In this document: piece by piece, positions 1 through 6,686 of the stretch
Layout of the letters: the number at the start of each line of letters is the position of its first letter
Numbering within the stretch: the stretch's first letter is position 1
Assembly (NCBI GenBank): GCA_964395915.1
Contig: CAYNDB010000105.1
Span: 1 to 8,676 of the forward strand
DNA length: 8,676 nt
Source of the DNA: CAYNDB01 sp964395915
GTDB taxonomy: Bacteria > Nitrospinota_A > UBA7883 > JAJRTC01
Direction of reading: 5' to 3'
Position numbers and translations under genes: made by a program
The notes under the pieces: model-generated
What the model was told of the DNA's origin: nothing
The model's database searches: none
The model's input: the letters and a program-made list of their open reading frames with translations, nothing else

Positions 1-78
1 AGTTACAAATCCCTTGATGACGCGCTTGAGGTCATTATAGATTCGTTGCATAAATTGCCGGGACACCGTGAACATTAA
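1..78 (+). CDS. 3' end of an unidentified CDS (partial)
   Basis: Frame 1 is open from the left edge and ends at TAA (76-78), giving the last 25 residues of a protein whose start lies outside the window. The fragment begins SYKSLDDALEVII and ends LPGHREH, a charged amphipathic helix. The pattern 'SLDDALE-hydrophobic' resembles the C-terminal helix of several small regulatory domains (for example STAS-type anti-sigma antagonists), but 25 residues are too few to assign a family. It converges on the minus-strand envelope-protein gene, with 71 nt between the two stop codons. A short open frame at a window edge can occur by chance, so confidence is moderate. Confidence 0.45.
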   Translation, partial: SYKSLDDALEVIIDSLHKLPGHREH

Positions 79-103
79 AAATATTTGACACTGCCATGGT
101 GAG

Positions 104-126
104 AGCCGCTGTGACCGCTGGCGGCT
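104..126. terminator. Weak hairpin between convergent stops, possible terminator
   Basis: A 6-bp perfect inverted repeat, AGCCGC (104-109) and GCGGCT (121-126), encloses an 11-nt loop. It lies between the stop of the partial left-edge gene (78) and the stop of the minus-strand gene (150). A TTTT run occurs about 10 nt downstream on the plus strand, and a T-rich tract appears further away on the minus strand (complement of 78-88). Neither abuts the stem as in a classical intrinsic terminator. The position fits a shared terminator; the structure alone is weak. Confidence 0.3.
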
Positions 127-149
127 GTTGGCGTATGTTTTCCCTGCGC

Positions 150-1238
150 CTATTCGGTCATATAACCGAAAAATACGTCGATTTTATAATAAAGCCCCAA
201 TGTGCGCTCATAATCTCGATCACGGGGAAAGCGAGCCCATATCGCCGCTTCGCCATAAAGCCAATGCTTGTGCAGTCGATGGCGATAGATCACCTCCAGG
301 CCTCCGTCGTCCACTACATTACGCTCCGAGCTATCCGATGATCTGTTTTCTCCATTTGGCGCCACATCATCCGGGTGGGTTACGAACTTGATAAAAGTTT
401 TGTATTGGAAAGCGTGATTCTCGTTTAAATGCTGGAAATAGGTTGCGGTCATCCCATAAAACAGTCCTTGTTTCTTTTTGTACCACGACACTTTAGGAGT
501 AAACCTCAAAAGGTTTGTGCCTGCTATTTTACGGTCGAGGTCCAGCTGTGAATTTATTTCTACGCCAGTGTCGCCATACCAATAGGCGCGTTGTGTGAAC
601 CTGATCTCCCAAAGATGTAAAGGGAAAGTGCGTCGAAAGCGTATACCGCTAAAAGGCTCGATGTTAAACCCGTGAAATCGCAAGCCACCGTCTAACCGAA
701 GATTAGTGAGCAGTTCATCGAACAACATGTATCTTAACGCCGCGTTAAATCCTTCCTTGTCACCGCTTGGCGCATTTACTTTTCTTTCATCAGGGTTAGA
801 ATCGACGGTAGTTGCGCCTTCCTCATCTGTGGCTCCGGATAATGCAACACTAACCCGCTGTTCCAAACCTGGCAGAACGAAGCGCAAACCCGTCCCGACA
901 TTGGATTCAAATCCTCTTCCTTCCTCAATAGCGCCTTTCAAGCTAAGCTTTATCCGCGACTTGTTATATTCTTCTATCTTTATCTCATTGTCGAAAAAAG
1001 AATCCATCCATTCCGCTGTAGTGGAAACATGTGTTGATAATTTTCTCTGACGTTCGTCGATACTTTCCAACTTTCTTTTGATCCATGATTTTTCTTTATT
1101 TTCGGCGGCGGATACCATGGCGATATCTAAAAACTGGCATAAAAAGGCGCTGATGCAAAAAAACGTCGCTGGCGCTATTAGTCCGTGGAATGGGAAAATA
1201 CGACTTCGTTTCCTGGATGGGGGAAAAAACTGGAACAT
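150..1238 (-). CDS. Exported protein, probable outer-membrane beta-barrel
   Basis: The product is 362 residues of unassigned function. The N-terminus looks like a long signal peptide: a basic stretch (R9-K10-R11, R13), a hydrophobic core at about residues 20-37, and a plausible cleavage after S43-A44-A45. After a charged, probably helical segment (46-95), the chain is rich in alternating polar and aromatic residues, with repeated short strands such as RFTPKVSWYKKK and LFYGMTATYFQHL. It ends in the aromatic-rich strand YERTLGLYYKIDVFFGYMTE. These traits suit a barrel embedded in the outer membrane, though the last residue is not the classical Phe. There is no clear Shine-Dalgarno before the ATG, but no other in-frame start keeps the signal peptide. 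It is divergent from the GRE operon, so a role in uptake or efflux of that pathway's substrate is possible but only guessed. A periplasmic beta-rich protein is the alternative. Confidence 0.75.
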   Translation of the reverse strand: MFQFFPPSRKRSRIFPFHGLIAPATFFCISAFLCQFLDIAMVSAAENKEKSWIKRKLESIDERQRKLSTHVSTTAEWMDSFFDNEIKIEEYNKSRIKLSLKGAIEEGRGFESNVGTGLRFVLPGLEQRVSVALSGATDEEGATTVDSNPDERKVNAPSGDKEGFNAALRYMLFDELLTNLRLDGGLRFHGFNIEPFSGIRFRRTFPLHLWEIRFTQRAYWYGDTGVEINSQLDLDRKIAGTNLLRFTPKVSWYKKKQGLFYGMTATYFQHLNENHAFQYKTFIKFVTHPDDVAPNGENRSSDSSERNVVDDGGLEVIYRHRLHKHWLYGEAAIWARFPRDRDYERTLGLYYKIDVFFGYMTE

Positions 1239-1357
1239 TTAAGTTTTGGGGGCCTCGTTTCGTTGTCACATTTATTCTAACACCAGACCGTAACAGGCGC
1301 AGGCGCGATAAGGCCCTGAGGCTGTGGCTATTAGCCCAACGAGCTTTCTTGCCAACT

Positions 1358-1386
1358 ATTTTACCGGTTGTAGCTCAAAGTGGCAA
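1358..1386 (-). promoter_or_regulatory. Sigma70-type promoter for the envelope-protein gene
   Basis: On the minus strand, TTGCCA (1381-1386, 5 of 6 matches to the -35 consensus) is followed after 17 nt by TAAAAT (1358-1363, 5 of 6 matches to the -10 consensus). The spacing is optimal. Transcription would start near 1351, leaving a leader of about 113 nt before the ATG at 1238. That leader holds a GGCTA/TAGCC inverted repeat (1326-1336) and a possible long-range pairing of 1338-1343 with 1254-1259. Confidence 0.55.
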
Positions 1387-1750
1387 TTACCTATACGGGC
1401 CAGGTGCATAAAAGTAATTATATTTATACGCGGGGCATATATTTCTTGATATGGGTTATATTCTATGCTACCAATGGTGTAATTTGCAGTGGGGGCCTGC
1501 TTATATGTCGAAGCAGTTTGCGGTAATGAGCTGTTAAACATCCACATATACCATTTGGAAAACCAGTTTATAAGAATTTATTAACCGTCACATTCTGTTT
1601 CAGGCTTTCTCAACCACGCCTCTACCTCAAATATATTATATGTGATTGTCTAAACAAAATACCCCAATTCCAAAATGGTAATGACGTTAAAAAAGAAAAG
1701 CCAAAATCCTGCTTGAAGCAAAACTGGATATAGCGGATAAGAAAAAAACA

Positions 1751-1760
1751 AGGAGAGGAA
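1751..1760 (+). promoter_or_regulatory. Strong ribosome binding site for the first operon gene
   Basis: AGGAGAGGAA lies directly upstream of the ATG at 1763, with 7 nt between the AGGAG core and the start. It is the best Shine-Dalgarno of the operon and fixes the start of the DUF6765-type gene. The downstream genes have weaker sites and probably rely partly on translational coupling. Confidence 0.8.
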
Positions 1761-1762
1761 TT

Positions 1763-2800
1763 ATGGATATTGAATTTCACTATTACATTACAAAAATAAT
1801 AGCGTTGCGCGCAGGGTTCCCAAAAAATGACGCGGAAAAAATCGCTTATTCATCCCAATACGTTGACGACAATGATATCTGTTTTATGGTCAACAAAGGG
1901 ATAGAAGGTGAGTATGGCAATTTTATTAGCCAAACCATGGATATTCTTAAACCGAAGCAACAGTTATTGCGTATTTATCCTATTTTCCACTTCGTGCCTG
2001 GAGATCCACTGGCCGATACAGCGAACAGAAAAGACGGTAAATTACATTTATTGAACACCACGCCCAGCAACGATATTGCCACCGAATTGCTGAAAACAGC
2101 TTTTACGGCCAAGAAAAAAACCAGGTTATATCAGATCGGAGTCGCAACCCATGCCTACGTCGATACATGGGCACATCAGAACTTTGTCGGCTGGTATGAC
2201 GATTATAATGCGGTAAAAGGAAATTTGCTCCCTAACATTGGTCATGCTGAAGCGGAGCACGACCCGGACTACCCGGCGCATTTGTGGAAAGACAGCCGTC
2301 TAGTTCCCGCTCATTCCAAAATAAATAACCTGGAAAGATTTCTGGACGCTGGCAAAAATCTCTTTGAACATTACAGAACATACCTTACTGAAAACGACGC
2401 CAGCGGCAACGTCAAATGGGCAACGGTTAAAAAGGAAATTAAAAAGGCGATAGGGCCTTTCAGCGCAAGCAAGGTGGCCAAGGCGGAGCGTATTAAAAGA
2501 TACGAGAAAAAGATAAAGGAGATAACCGGTGATGATGTTAAGGATTACGATGAAGCGCGCTGGTATCTGGACGCTGTTAAAATCGACGTTATAGGCTTAA
2601 AGGATTTTCAGAGCGGCTGGATGCGTGAATATTTCAATTTTTTCAAGGATAAATATTTCTGGAAAAATCTGGATACATATAAAAAGAGCGACTGGTTTCT
2701 TTTTCAGGAGGCGGTAAAAAGCCATGAAGGAGCCGCTCTTGATATGGACAGGTTCACAAAAAAGTTTGACAAGATGGGGATAGATATTCGTTTAGCGTAA
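1763..2800 (+). CDS. DUF6765-type protein, possible metal-dependent hydrolase
   Basis: This is a 345-residue protein with no signal peptide or membrane segment, so probably cytoplasmic. I recognise it as resembling the uncharacterised DUF6765 family from the opening MDIEFHYY and the SSQYVDDN motif (residues 30-37). Conserved-looking polar residues are H6, D35, D36, D38, H76 (HFVPGD), H130-x3-D134-x3-H138 (THAYVDTWAH) and H161-x3-E165 (GHAEAEHDPDYP). This order resembles the trinuclear-zinc ligands of bacterial phospholipase C (H14, D55, H69, H118, D122, H128, H142, E146) and P1 nuclease, where an HxxxD and a later HxxxE/D are diagnostic. The C-terminal half (about 220-345) is lysine-rich and probably helical. 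It is the first gene of the operon, 9 nt before the GRE, so a joint function is likely. The hydrolase idea is inference; the known families are secreted and use their N-terminal Trp as a ligand, which this protein lacks. Confidence 0.85.
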   Translation: MDIEFHYYITKIIALRAGFPKNDAEKIAYSSQYVDDNDICFMVNKGIEGEYGNFISQTMDILKPKQQLLRIYPIFHFVPGDPLADTANRKDGKLHLLNTTPSNDIATELLKTAFTAKKKTRLYQIGVATHAYVDTWAHQNFVGWYDDYNAVKGNLLPNIGHAEAEHDPDYPAHLWKDSRLVPAHSKINNLERFLDAGKNLFEHYRTYLTENDASGNVKWATVKKEIKKAIGPFSASKVAKAERIKRYEKKIKEITGDDVKDYDEARWYLDAVKIDVIGLKDFQSGWMREYFNFFKDKYFWKNLDTYKKSDWFLFQEAVKSHEGAALDMDRFTKKFDKMGIDIRLA

Positions 2801-2809
2801 GAGATTATT

Positions 2810-5290
2810 ATGAATAATAAAGTCGCGTTGACAGATATCAGCCTCAGCGGTATCAACCTTAATAAGCTTTCTTTAATAAAAACACTTCGCGCCCAACACT
2901 TCAATACAAAAACTGAAGTGTGTGTGGAACGCGCAAAATATATAACCCGCTATCTCAAGAAACGTACCGATCAAAACGAACCGGCGGAGCTTATGCGTGC
3001 TAATGCGGTCCATCACTACCTGTCCAATCGTGAAGCTCTTTTTCTAGACGACAACCTGCTGGCTGGCGGGACCACATCGAAAAGTATCGGGGCGCCTCTT
3101 TACCCTGAGTTATTAGGTATCACAATCTGGCCTGAGCTGGAGACCATTAGTGAACGGAGGATAAACCCGCAAATATTAACAAAGGAAGACGCTGATCTCT
3201 GTAATTTTGAGATATTTCCTTATTGGATGGATAAGACCGTTTTCGAGGTGACGCGCAAAAAGTTTAATGAACCTCCCAGCATGAAGCTGATGGAGAAAAT
3301 CGTATTTTATATCAGCGGGAAAGCGGGAGCCATTTCCCATTGTGTGCCGACATTTGAAACTGCGCTACATAAGGGATTGAACTCGATTATTGATGACGCG
3401 GCCAAAAAGGAAAAGGAACTTTCCGAATCCTCACCCGACGTAAAGGGCAAGGAAAAGATCGTCTTTTATCAGGCAATCCAGATCGCCATGAGAGGAATAA
3501 TCAATTACGCGAAGAGCCTTTCAAAAAAAGCGGCTGAACTGGCTGAAAAGGAAACCGATCCAAAAAGGATAATAAATTATTTGAAGATGGCCGCGGTATG
3601 CTCGCATGTGCCAGCCAACCCGGCCAGAAATTTTCGGGAGGCGGTCAATTCCTTGTGGCTTTGCTTCGTTGGGATACACGCGGAAAATATAAATATGGCT
3701 ATGAGTCCCGGCAGGCTGGATCAGACGCTTTATCCGTTCTATGAAAAGGATATGAAAGAGCGCAGCCTATCAGCGCAGGAAGCTCTGGAGCTTTGTTGTT
3801 GCCTTTGGTTGAAAATATCAGACAACACGAATCTTGTCCCTGAAACCGCTGAAAAATTGTGGGGTGGCGCAGGCTCCACTCCAGCCGTCACTCTGGGAGG
3901 GGTGGACAAAAATGGCAAAGACGCCGTCAACGATCTTACCTATATATTTTTAAAGACAACAGAGCTTATGCGCTTGAGGGACCCCAGCGTCAATGCCCGT
4001 TACCACTATGAAGCTAACGATAATCAATACCGCCAAAGGGTCGCCGACGTTATTATCAATACAAAGGCGATACCAGCTTTCCATAATGATGTGGCGGACA
4101 TTCAAACACTGGTCAACCAGGGCCTGGAGTTGGAGCATGCCAGGGACTTCGCCATAGTCGGATGCGTCGAGTTGGCCAGTACCGGCCGTGACTATGTATC
4201 GTCATCTTCCATAATGTTCAACCTGGCTTCGGCAATGGAGATGGCCTTGCTGAATGGAAAACGGAAAATCACCGGGGAAAAACAGATCGGCCCTATAACT
4301 GGGGACCCGGCTGACTTTACCACTTTTGAAGAGTTTCGGAACGCATTTGAAAAGCAGTTGGAATGGTTGCTTGAACAAGCTATCGAGCTGAATGAATATC
4401 TGGGTAAAGTTCATCAGGAGATACTGCCCACGCCCCTGTTATCAGCATTTTTTGATGGCCCTATGGAAAAGGGAAAAGACCTCATCTTCGGAGGAGCCAT
4501 TTATAATTCATCCGGAGGAAGTCACGTTGCTTTCCCTGATGTATGCGATTCCCTTAACGCCATAGAGTATGCCGTTTTCAAGGAGAAGTGGCTTTCCATG
4601 AAGGAAATGGTGGAAGCGGTGGAAAGCAATTTTGAAGCGCTGGACATTAATACCTACAATAAAATTAAAAACAAAGCTCCAAAGTTTGGCATGGAGCATC
4701 CTGTCGCCCTGAAAAATTCGAAAAGATTGATCGAATTTATCTACAGCGTTTACCAGAAACATACCAATTATCGCGGTGGCCCATATAGGCCCGCCTATTG
4801 GACAATGACCACACATGCCGGACAAGGCAAGCTGGCGTGGGCCCTTCCAAATGGCCGAAAGGCATACGAAGTGTTTTCCAGCGGAATCACACCGGCGTCG
4901 CAAGCGGCGCAAGAACTGACGGTCGCCTACAACGCGGTTGCGTCTCTTCCCGGAGATTGCATACCTGGTGGGCAGGCTCTTAATATCAAGTACACCCCGC
5001 AAGGAGCCGGCGCCGGCAATGGCGGGTATATAAAAAAGTTCGGTGATGAGATGGAAGCCTATTTCAGAAATGGCGGACTGCAAGTTCAATATAATGTGCA
5101 GACTTACGAAACCTTGATTGACGCCAAAAAACACCCTGATAAATACCCGGAAATGATCGTCCGTGTATCCGGCTATTCAGCGTATTTTAAAGATTTGAGC
5201 CCCGCCATGAAAGACGAATTAATAACACGCACGCAATACAACCTGATATCCGGGAAGGCTGTGCCACTCCCTCAAAACTGGGGGGGATGA
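2810..5290 (+). CDS. Glycyl radical enzyme, PFL-like superfamily, substrate unknown
   Basis: The 826-residue length is typical of this superfamily. An N-terminal PFL domain spans roughly residues 20-680. The C-terminal glycyl radical domain carries VRVSGYSAYF, with the radical-bearing Gly788 38 residues from the end. The thiyl-forming residue is Cys452 in GCVE (451-454), with Glu454 two residues later. Cys-x-Glu is shared by glycerol, propanediol and hydroxyproline dehydratases, choline TMA-lyase and hydroxyphenylacetate decarboxylase; pyruvate formate-lyase instead has adjacent Cys-Cys. Ungapped alignment from memory puts S466 (in a Ser run, 464-467) at the diol-binding Asp447 of glycerol dehydratase, while H177 (ISHCVPTFE) may match its His164. 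The segment IWPELETISERRINP (about 107-121) is a general feature of PFL-like enzymes. No N-terminal microcompartment-targeting extension and no shell genes are seen. The start ATG follows a weak AAGAG site 9 nt after the previous stop. Enzyme class is secure; reaction (elimination, lyase or decarboxylase) is not. Confidence 0.95.
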   Translation: MNNKVALTDISLSGINLNKLSLIKTLRAQHFNTKTEVCVERAKYITRYLKKRTDQNEPAELMRANAVHHYLSNREALFLDDNLLAGGTTSKSIGAPLYPELLGITIWPELETISERRINPQILTKEDADLCNFEIFPYWMDKTVFEVTRKKFNEPPSMKLMEKIVFYISGKAGAISHCVPTFETALHKGLNSIIDDAAKKEKELSESSPDVKGKEKIVFYQAIQIAMRGIINYAKSLSKKAAELAEKETDPKRIINYLKMAAVCSHVPANPARNFREAVNSLWLCFVGIHAENINMAMSPGRLDQTLYPFYEKDMKERSLSAQEALELCCCLWLKISDNTNLVPETAEKLWGGAGSTPAVTLGGVDKNGKDAVNDLTYIFLKTTELMRLRDPSVNARYHYEANDNQYRQRVADVIINTKAIPAFHNDVADIQTLVNQGLELEHARDFAIVGCVELASTGRDYVSSSSIMFNLASAMEMALLNGKRKITGEKQIGPITGDPADFTTFEEFRNAFEKQLEWLLEQAIELNEYLGKVHQEILPTPLLSAFFDGPMEKGKDLIFGGAIYNSSGGSHVAFPDVCDSLNAIEYAVFKEKWLSMKEMVEAVESNFEALDINTYNKIKNKAPKFGMEHPVALKNSKRLIEFIYSVYQKHTNYRGGPYRPAYWTMTTHAGQGKLAWALPNGRKAYEVFSSGITPASQAAQELTVAYNAVASLPGDCIPGGQALNIKYTPQGAGAGNGGYIKKFGDEMEAYFRNGGLQVQYNVQTYETLIDAKKHPDKYPEMIVRVSGYSAYFKDLSPAMKDELITRTQYNLISGKAVPLPQNWGG

Positions 5291-5293
5291 TAA

Positions 5294-5725
5294 ATGAATC
5301 CATTAAATTTCCTGTTTGAAAAACGAGCGAATAAATTGGTCGAACAGCTCAAGTCCGGCCCTTTGGATATTTTTCTCGAAACACTTCTACTTTTGATGAG
5401 CTGGATATTTTATTTGGATAAAGATTTCAAGCGGAACATTGAGGGGTTTGACGCGAGGTACGCCTTTAAAAGCGAAGACGAAACAATCGCCGCTTCAGCC
5501 ATTTTTAAAGACAGCAGGATGAAGATAAAAAATTACGCCATTGACAGCTCTAATGTAACCATCATTTTTAAAGACAGCCAGGCTTTAAAGGATTTCCTCT
5601 TCTCGGAGGACCCGGACATCATTGGAGCGATACTTAATAATAGTATCAGGACAGTGGGCAATTTGAATTACCTTCTAAAATTTGGTTACATGGCCAAACA
5701 CTTGCAAAGAAAGTTTTCCATTTGA
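5294..5725 (+). CDS. Small SCP2-like (lipid-carrier-like) protein
   Basis: This 143-residue protein has no cysteines, so it is not the iron-sulfur small subunit found with hydroxyphenylacetate decarboxylase, and it is unlike the Cys-bearing small subunits of benzylsuccinate synthase. Residues 24-41 form a very hydrophobic segment (LDIFLETLLLLMSWIFYL), which may be a membrane anchor, an interfacial helix or a protein contact. Residues 56-137 show alternating beta strands, then VTIIFKDSQALKDFLF, an acidic DPDIIGAIL helix and VGNLNYLLKF. This ending matches the SCP2/sterol-carrier pattern of 'strand, helix, G-N-L, helix'. A lipid- or hydrophobic-substrate-binding role is therefore plausible. The ATG sits 3 nt after the GRE stop with GGGGGGA (5281-5287) as ribosome binding site, and its stop overlaps the activase start. 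That placement between a GRE and its activase implies stoichiometric co-production. SCP2-like assignment is inference from pattern only. Confidence 0.8.
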   Translation: MNPLNFLFEKRANKLVEQLKSGPLDIFLETLLLLMSWIFYLDKDFKRNIEGFDARYAFKSEDETIAASAIFKDSRMKIKNYAIDSSNVTIIFKDSQALKDFLFSEDPDIIGAILNNSIRTVGNLNYLLKFGYMAKHLQRKFSI

Positions 5726-6624
5726 TGACGTTTGAGAATCCTCTGGTTACAAATATTGTACGTGGATCATATGTGGACGGGCCGGGTATCCGGACGGTCG
5801 TTTTTTTCAAAGGATGTCCGCTACGATGTTCCTGGTGCCACAACCCTGAGACCCATGAATTTTCACAGGAAATTTCGTTTAACTACAATCTGTGCGCAAG
5901 GTGCGGGGAATGTGAAAAGCTTTGCCCCGACAATGCCATCGACATCCGGCAAAAGCAAATTATAAACCGGGATCGATGTAACGCTGGCGGCGCTTGCGCG
6001 GAGGCTTGCGGCTCAGAGGCTTTGCGAAAGGTCGGGGCATCATATACTGTGGCTGATCTGTTAGAGATTCTATTGAGAGACAAAACATTTTATGAAGTGT
6101 CTGGTGGTGGTGTAACCTTTTCGGGTGGAGAGCCTCTTATGCATATGGATTATTTAAAACCGCTCTGCCAAGCATTAAAAGAGCATGATATCCATATCAC
6201 GATAGAGACCTGCGGTTATTTTAATTACCCAGACTTCAGGAAAAAGATAGCGCCTTATGTCGACCTGGTTTTTTATGACGTTAAAATTATCGATTCGCAA
6301 AAGCATAAAAATTTTACGGGGAAAGACAATATCATCATTTTACAAAATCTGAAACAATTGCTATGTGAACATGGAATCGATTGTATCCCAAGAGTCCCCC
6401 TGGTCCCTGGCGCGACAACTGATAAAAAAAATTTACTGGATATCGCTGAGTTTTTTCATGATTCAAACATCAATTCATGGCGCCTGCTGACCTATAATCC
6501 TCCAGGAAACGGAAAATGGCTTCAACTGGGGAAAAGGCCTCCTGAAGATCCGCCGAATATTTCCATTTCTCCGAATGAAGAAAAGAAGGCCGCAGGGATA
6601 ATGTGTGACGGCTTTGACTATTAG
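5725..6624 (+). CDS. Glycyl radical enzyme-activating enzyme (radical SAM)
   Basis: This 299-residue radical SAM protein would use a [4Fe-4S] cluster and S-adenosylmethionine to abstract hydrogen from Gly788 of the adjacent GRE. The radical SAM motif CPLRCSWC supplies C31, C35 and C38. The sequence SYVDGPGIRTVVFFKGCPLR (16-34) is typical of GRE activases, and SGGEP (133-137) is the SAM-binding glycine motif. A ferredoxin-like insert (about 52-100) follows, as in activases of non-PFL GREs. Its first cluster is complete (C57, C60, C63, C67). The second has C85, C91 and C95 but Gly88 where the usual CxxCxxCxxxC would have Cys. I chose ATG 5725, whose A overlaps the TGA of the upstream gene (TGATG), indicating coupled translation; an in-frame TTG at 5722 is the alternative. 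Length and insert match the GRE-activase family, so the assignment is firm. Confidence 0.95.
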   Translation: MTFENPLVTNIVRGSYVDGPGIRTVVFFKGCPLRCSWCHNPETHEFSQEISFNYNLCARCGECEKLCPDNAIDIRQKQIINRDRCNAGGACAEACGSEALRKVGASYTVADLLEILLRDKTFYEVSGGGVTFSGGEPLMHMDYLKPLCQALKEHDIHITIETCGYFNYPDFRKKIAPYVDLVFYDVKIIDSQKHKNFTGKDNIIILQNLKQLLCEHGIDCIPRVPLVPGATTDKKNLLDIAEFFHDSNINSWRLLTYNPPGNGKWLQLGKRPPEDPPNISISPNEEKKAAGIMCDGFDY

Positions 6625-6635
6625 GGAAAAGCAGG

Positions 6636-6673
6636 AAAAAGGTAAAAGCGGCGCCGTGAACGCTAGGCGCCGC
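6636..6673 (-). terminator. Rho-independent terminator of the helicase transcript
   Basis: An 8-bp perfect stem, GCGGCGCC (6648-6655) with GGCGCCGC (6666-6673), encloses a 10-nt loop. On the minus strand it is followed at once by TTTTACCTTTTT (complement of 6636-6647), the expected T-tract. It lies 13 nt beyond the helicase stop. On the plus strand the same hairpin sits 23 nt after the activase stop but lacks a T-tract, so it may only partly terminate or stabilise the GRE-operon mRNA. Confidence 0.8.
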
Positions 6674-6686
6674 CGATAATAACCTG

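Larger units (their letters stand above)
1239..1762. other. Divergent intergenic region, 524 bp
   Basis: This region separates the minus-strand envelope-protein gene from the plus-strand GRE operon. The left part carries the minus-strand promoter (1358-1386) and its leader. From about 1415 to 1750 the DNA is AT-rich and must hold the operon promoter. I found no plus-strand -35/-10 pair with both good hexamers and good spacing: TATTAT at 1634-1639 lacks a -35, and TTGATA at 1448-1453 lacks a -10. A 63-codon minus-strand frame (1356-1547) overlaps the promoter and has no family features, so it is not called. No repeats, tRNA or riboswitch were recognised. Confidence 0.6.

Noticed and set aside
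706..1050. 114-codon plus-strand frame
   Set aside because: It is antisense to the envelope-protein gene; its Ser/Pro-rich translation is a shadow of that gene's codons.
1473..1488. Sigma54-type promoter near TGGTGTAATTTGC
   Set aside because: The GG-to-GC spacing is 8 nt instead of the required 10, so it does not fit the consensus.
1356..1547. 63-codon minus-strand frame
   Set aside because: It overlaps the envelope-gene promoter, has no convincing ribosome binding site and shows no protein-family signature.
1675..1716. 13-codon leader peptide upstream of the operon
   Set aside because: It has no Shine-Dalgarno, no run of regulatory codons and no terminator/antiterminator pair.
4508..5134. 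208-codon open frame on the minus strand
   Set aside because: It lies wholly inside and antisense to the GRE gene over its strongly conserved C-terminal half, and its translation shows no family features.
2810..5290. Pyruvate formate-lyase (pflB) as the GRE's identity
   Set aside because: Pyruvate formate-lyase needs adjacent Cys-Cys at the active site; this protein has Gly451-Cys452-Val-Glu454, and its activase carries a ferredoxin insert that PFL activases lack.
5294..5725. Small Fe-S subunit of a hydroxyphenylacetate-decarboxylase or benzylsuccinate-synthase complex
   Set aside because: The protein has no cysteine at all and is longer than those subunits.
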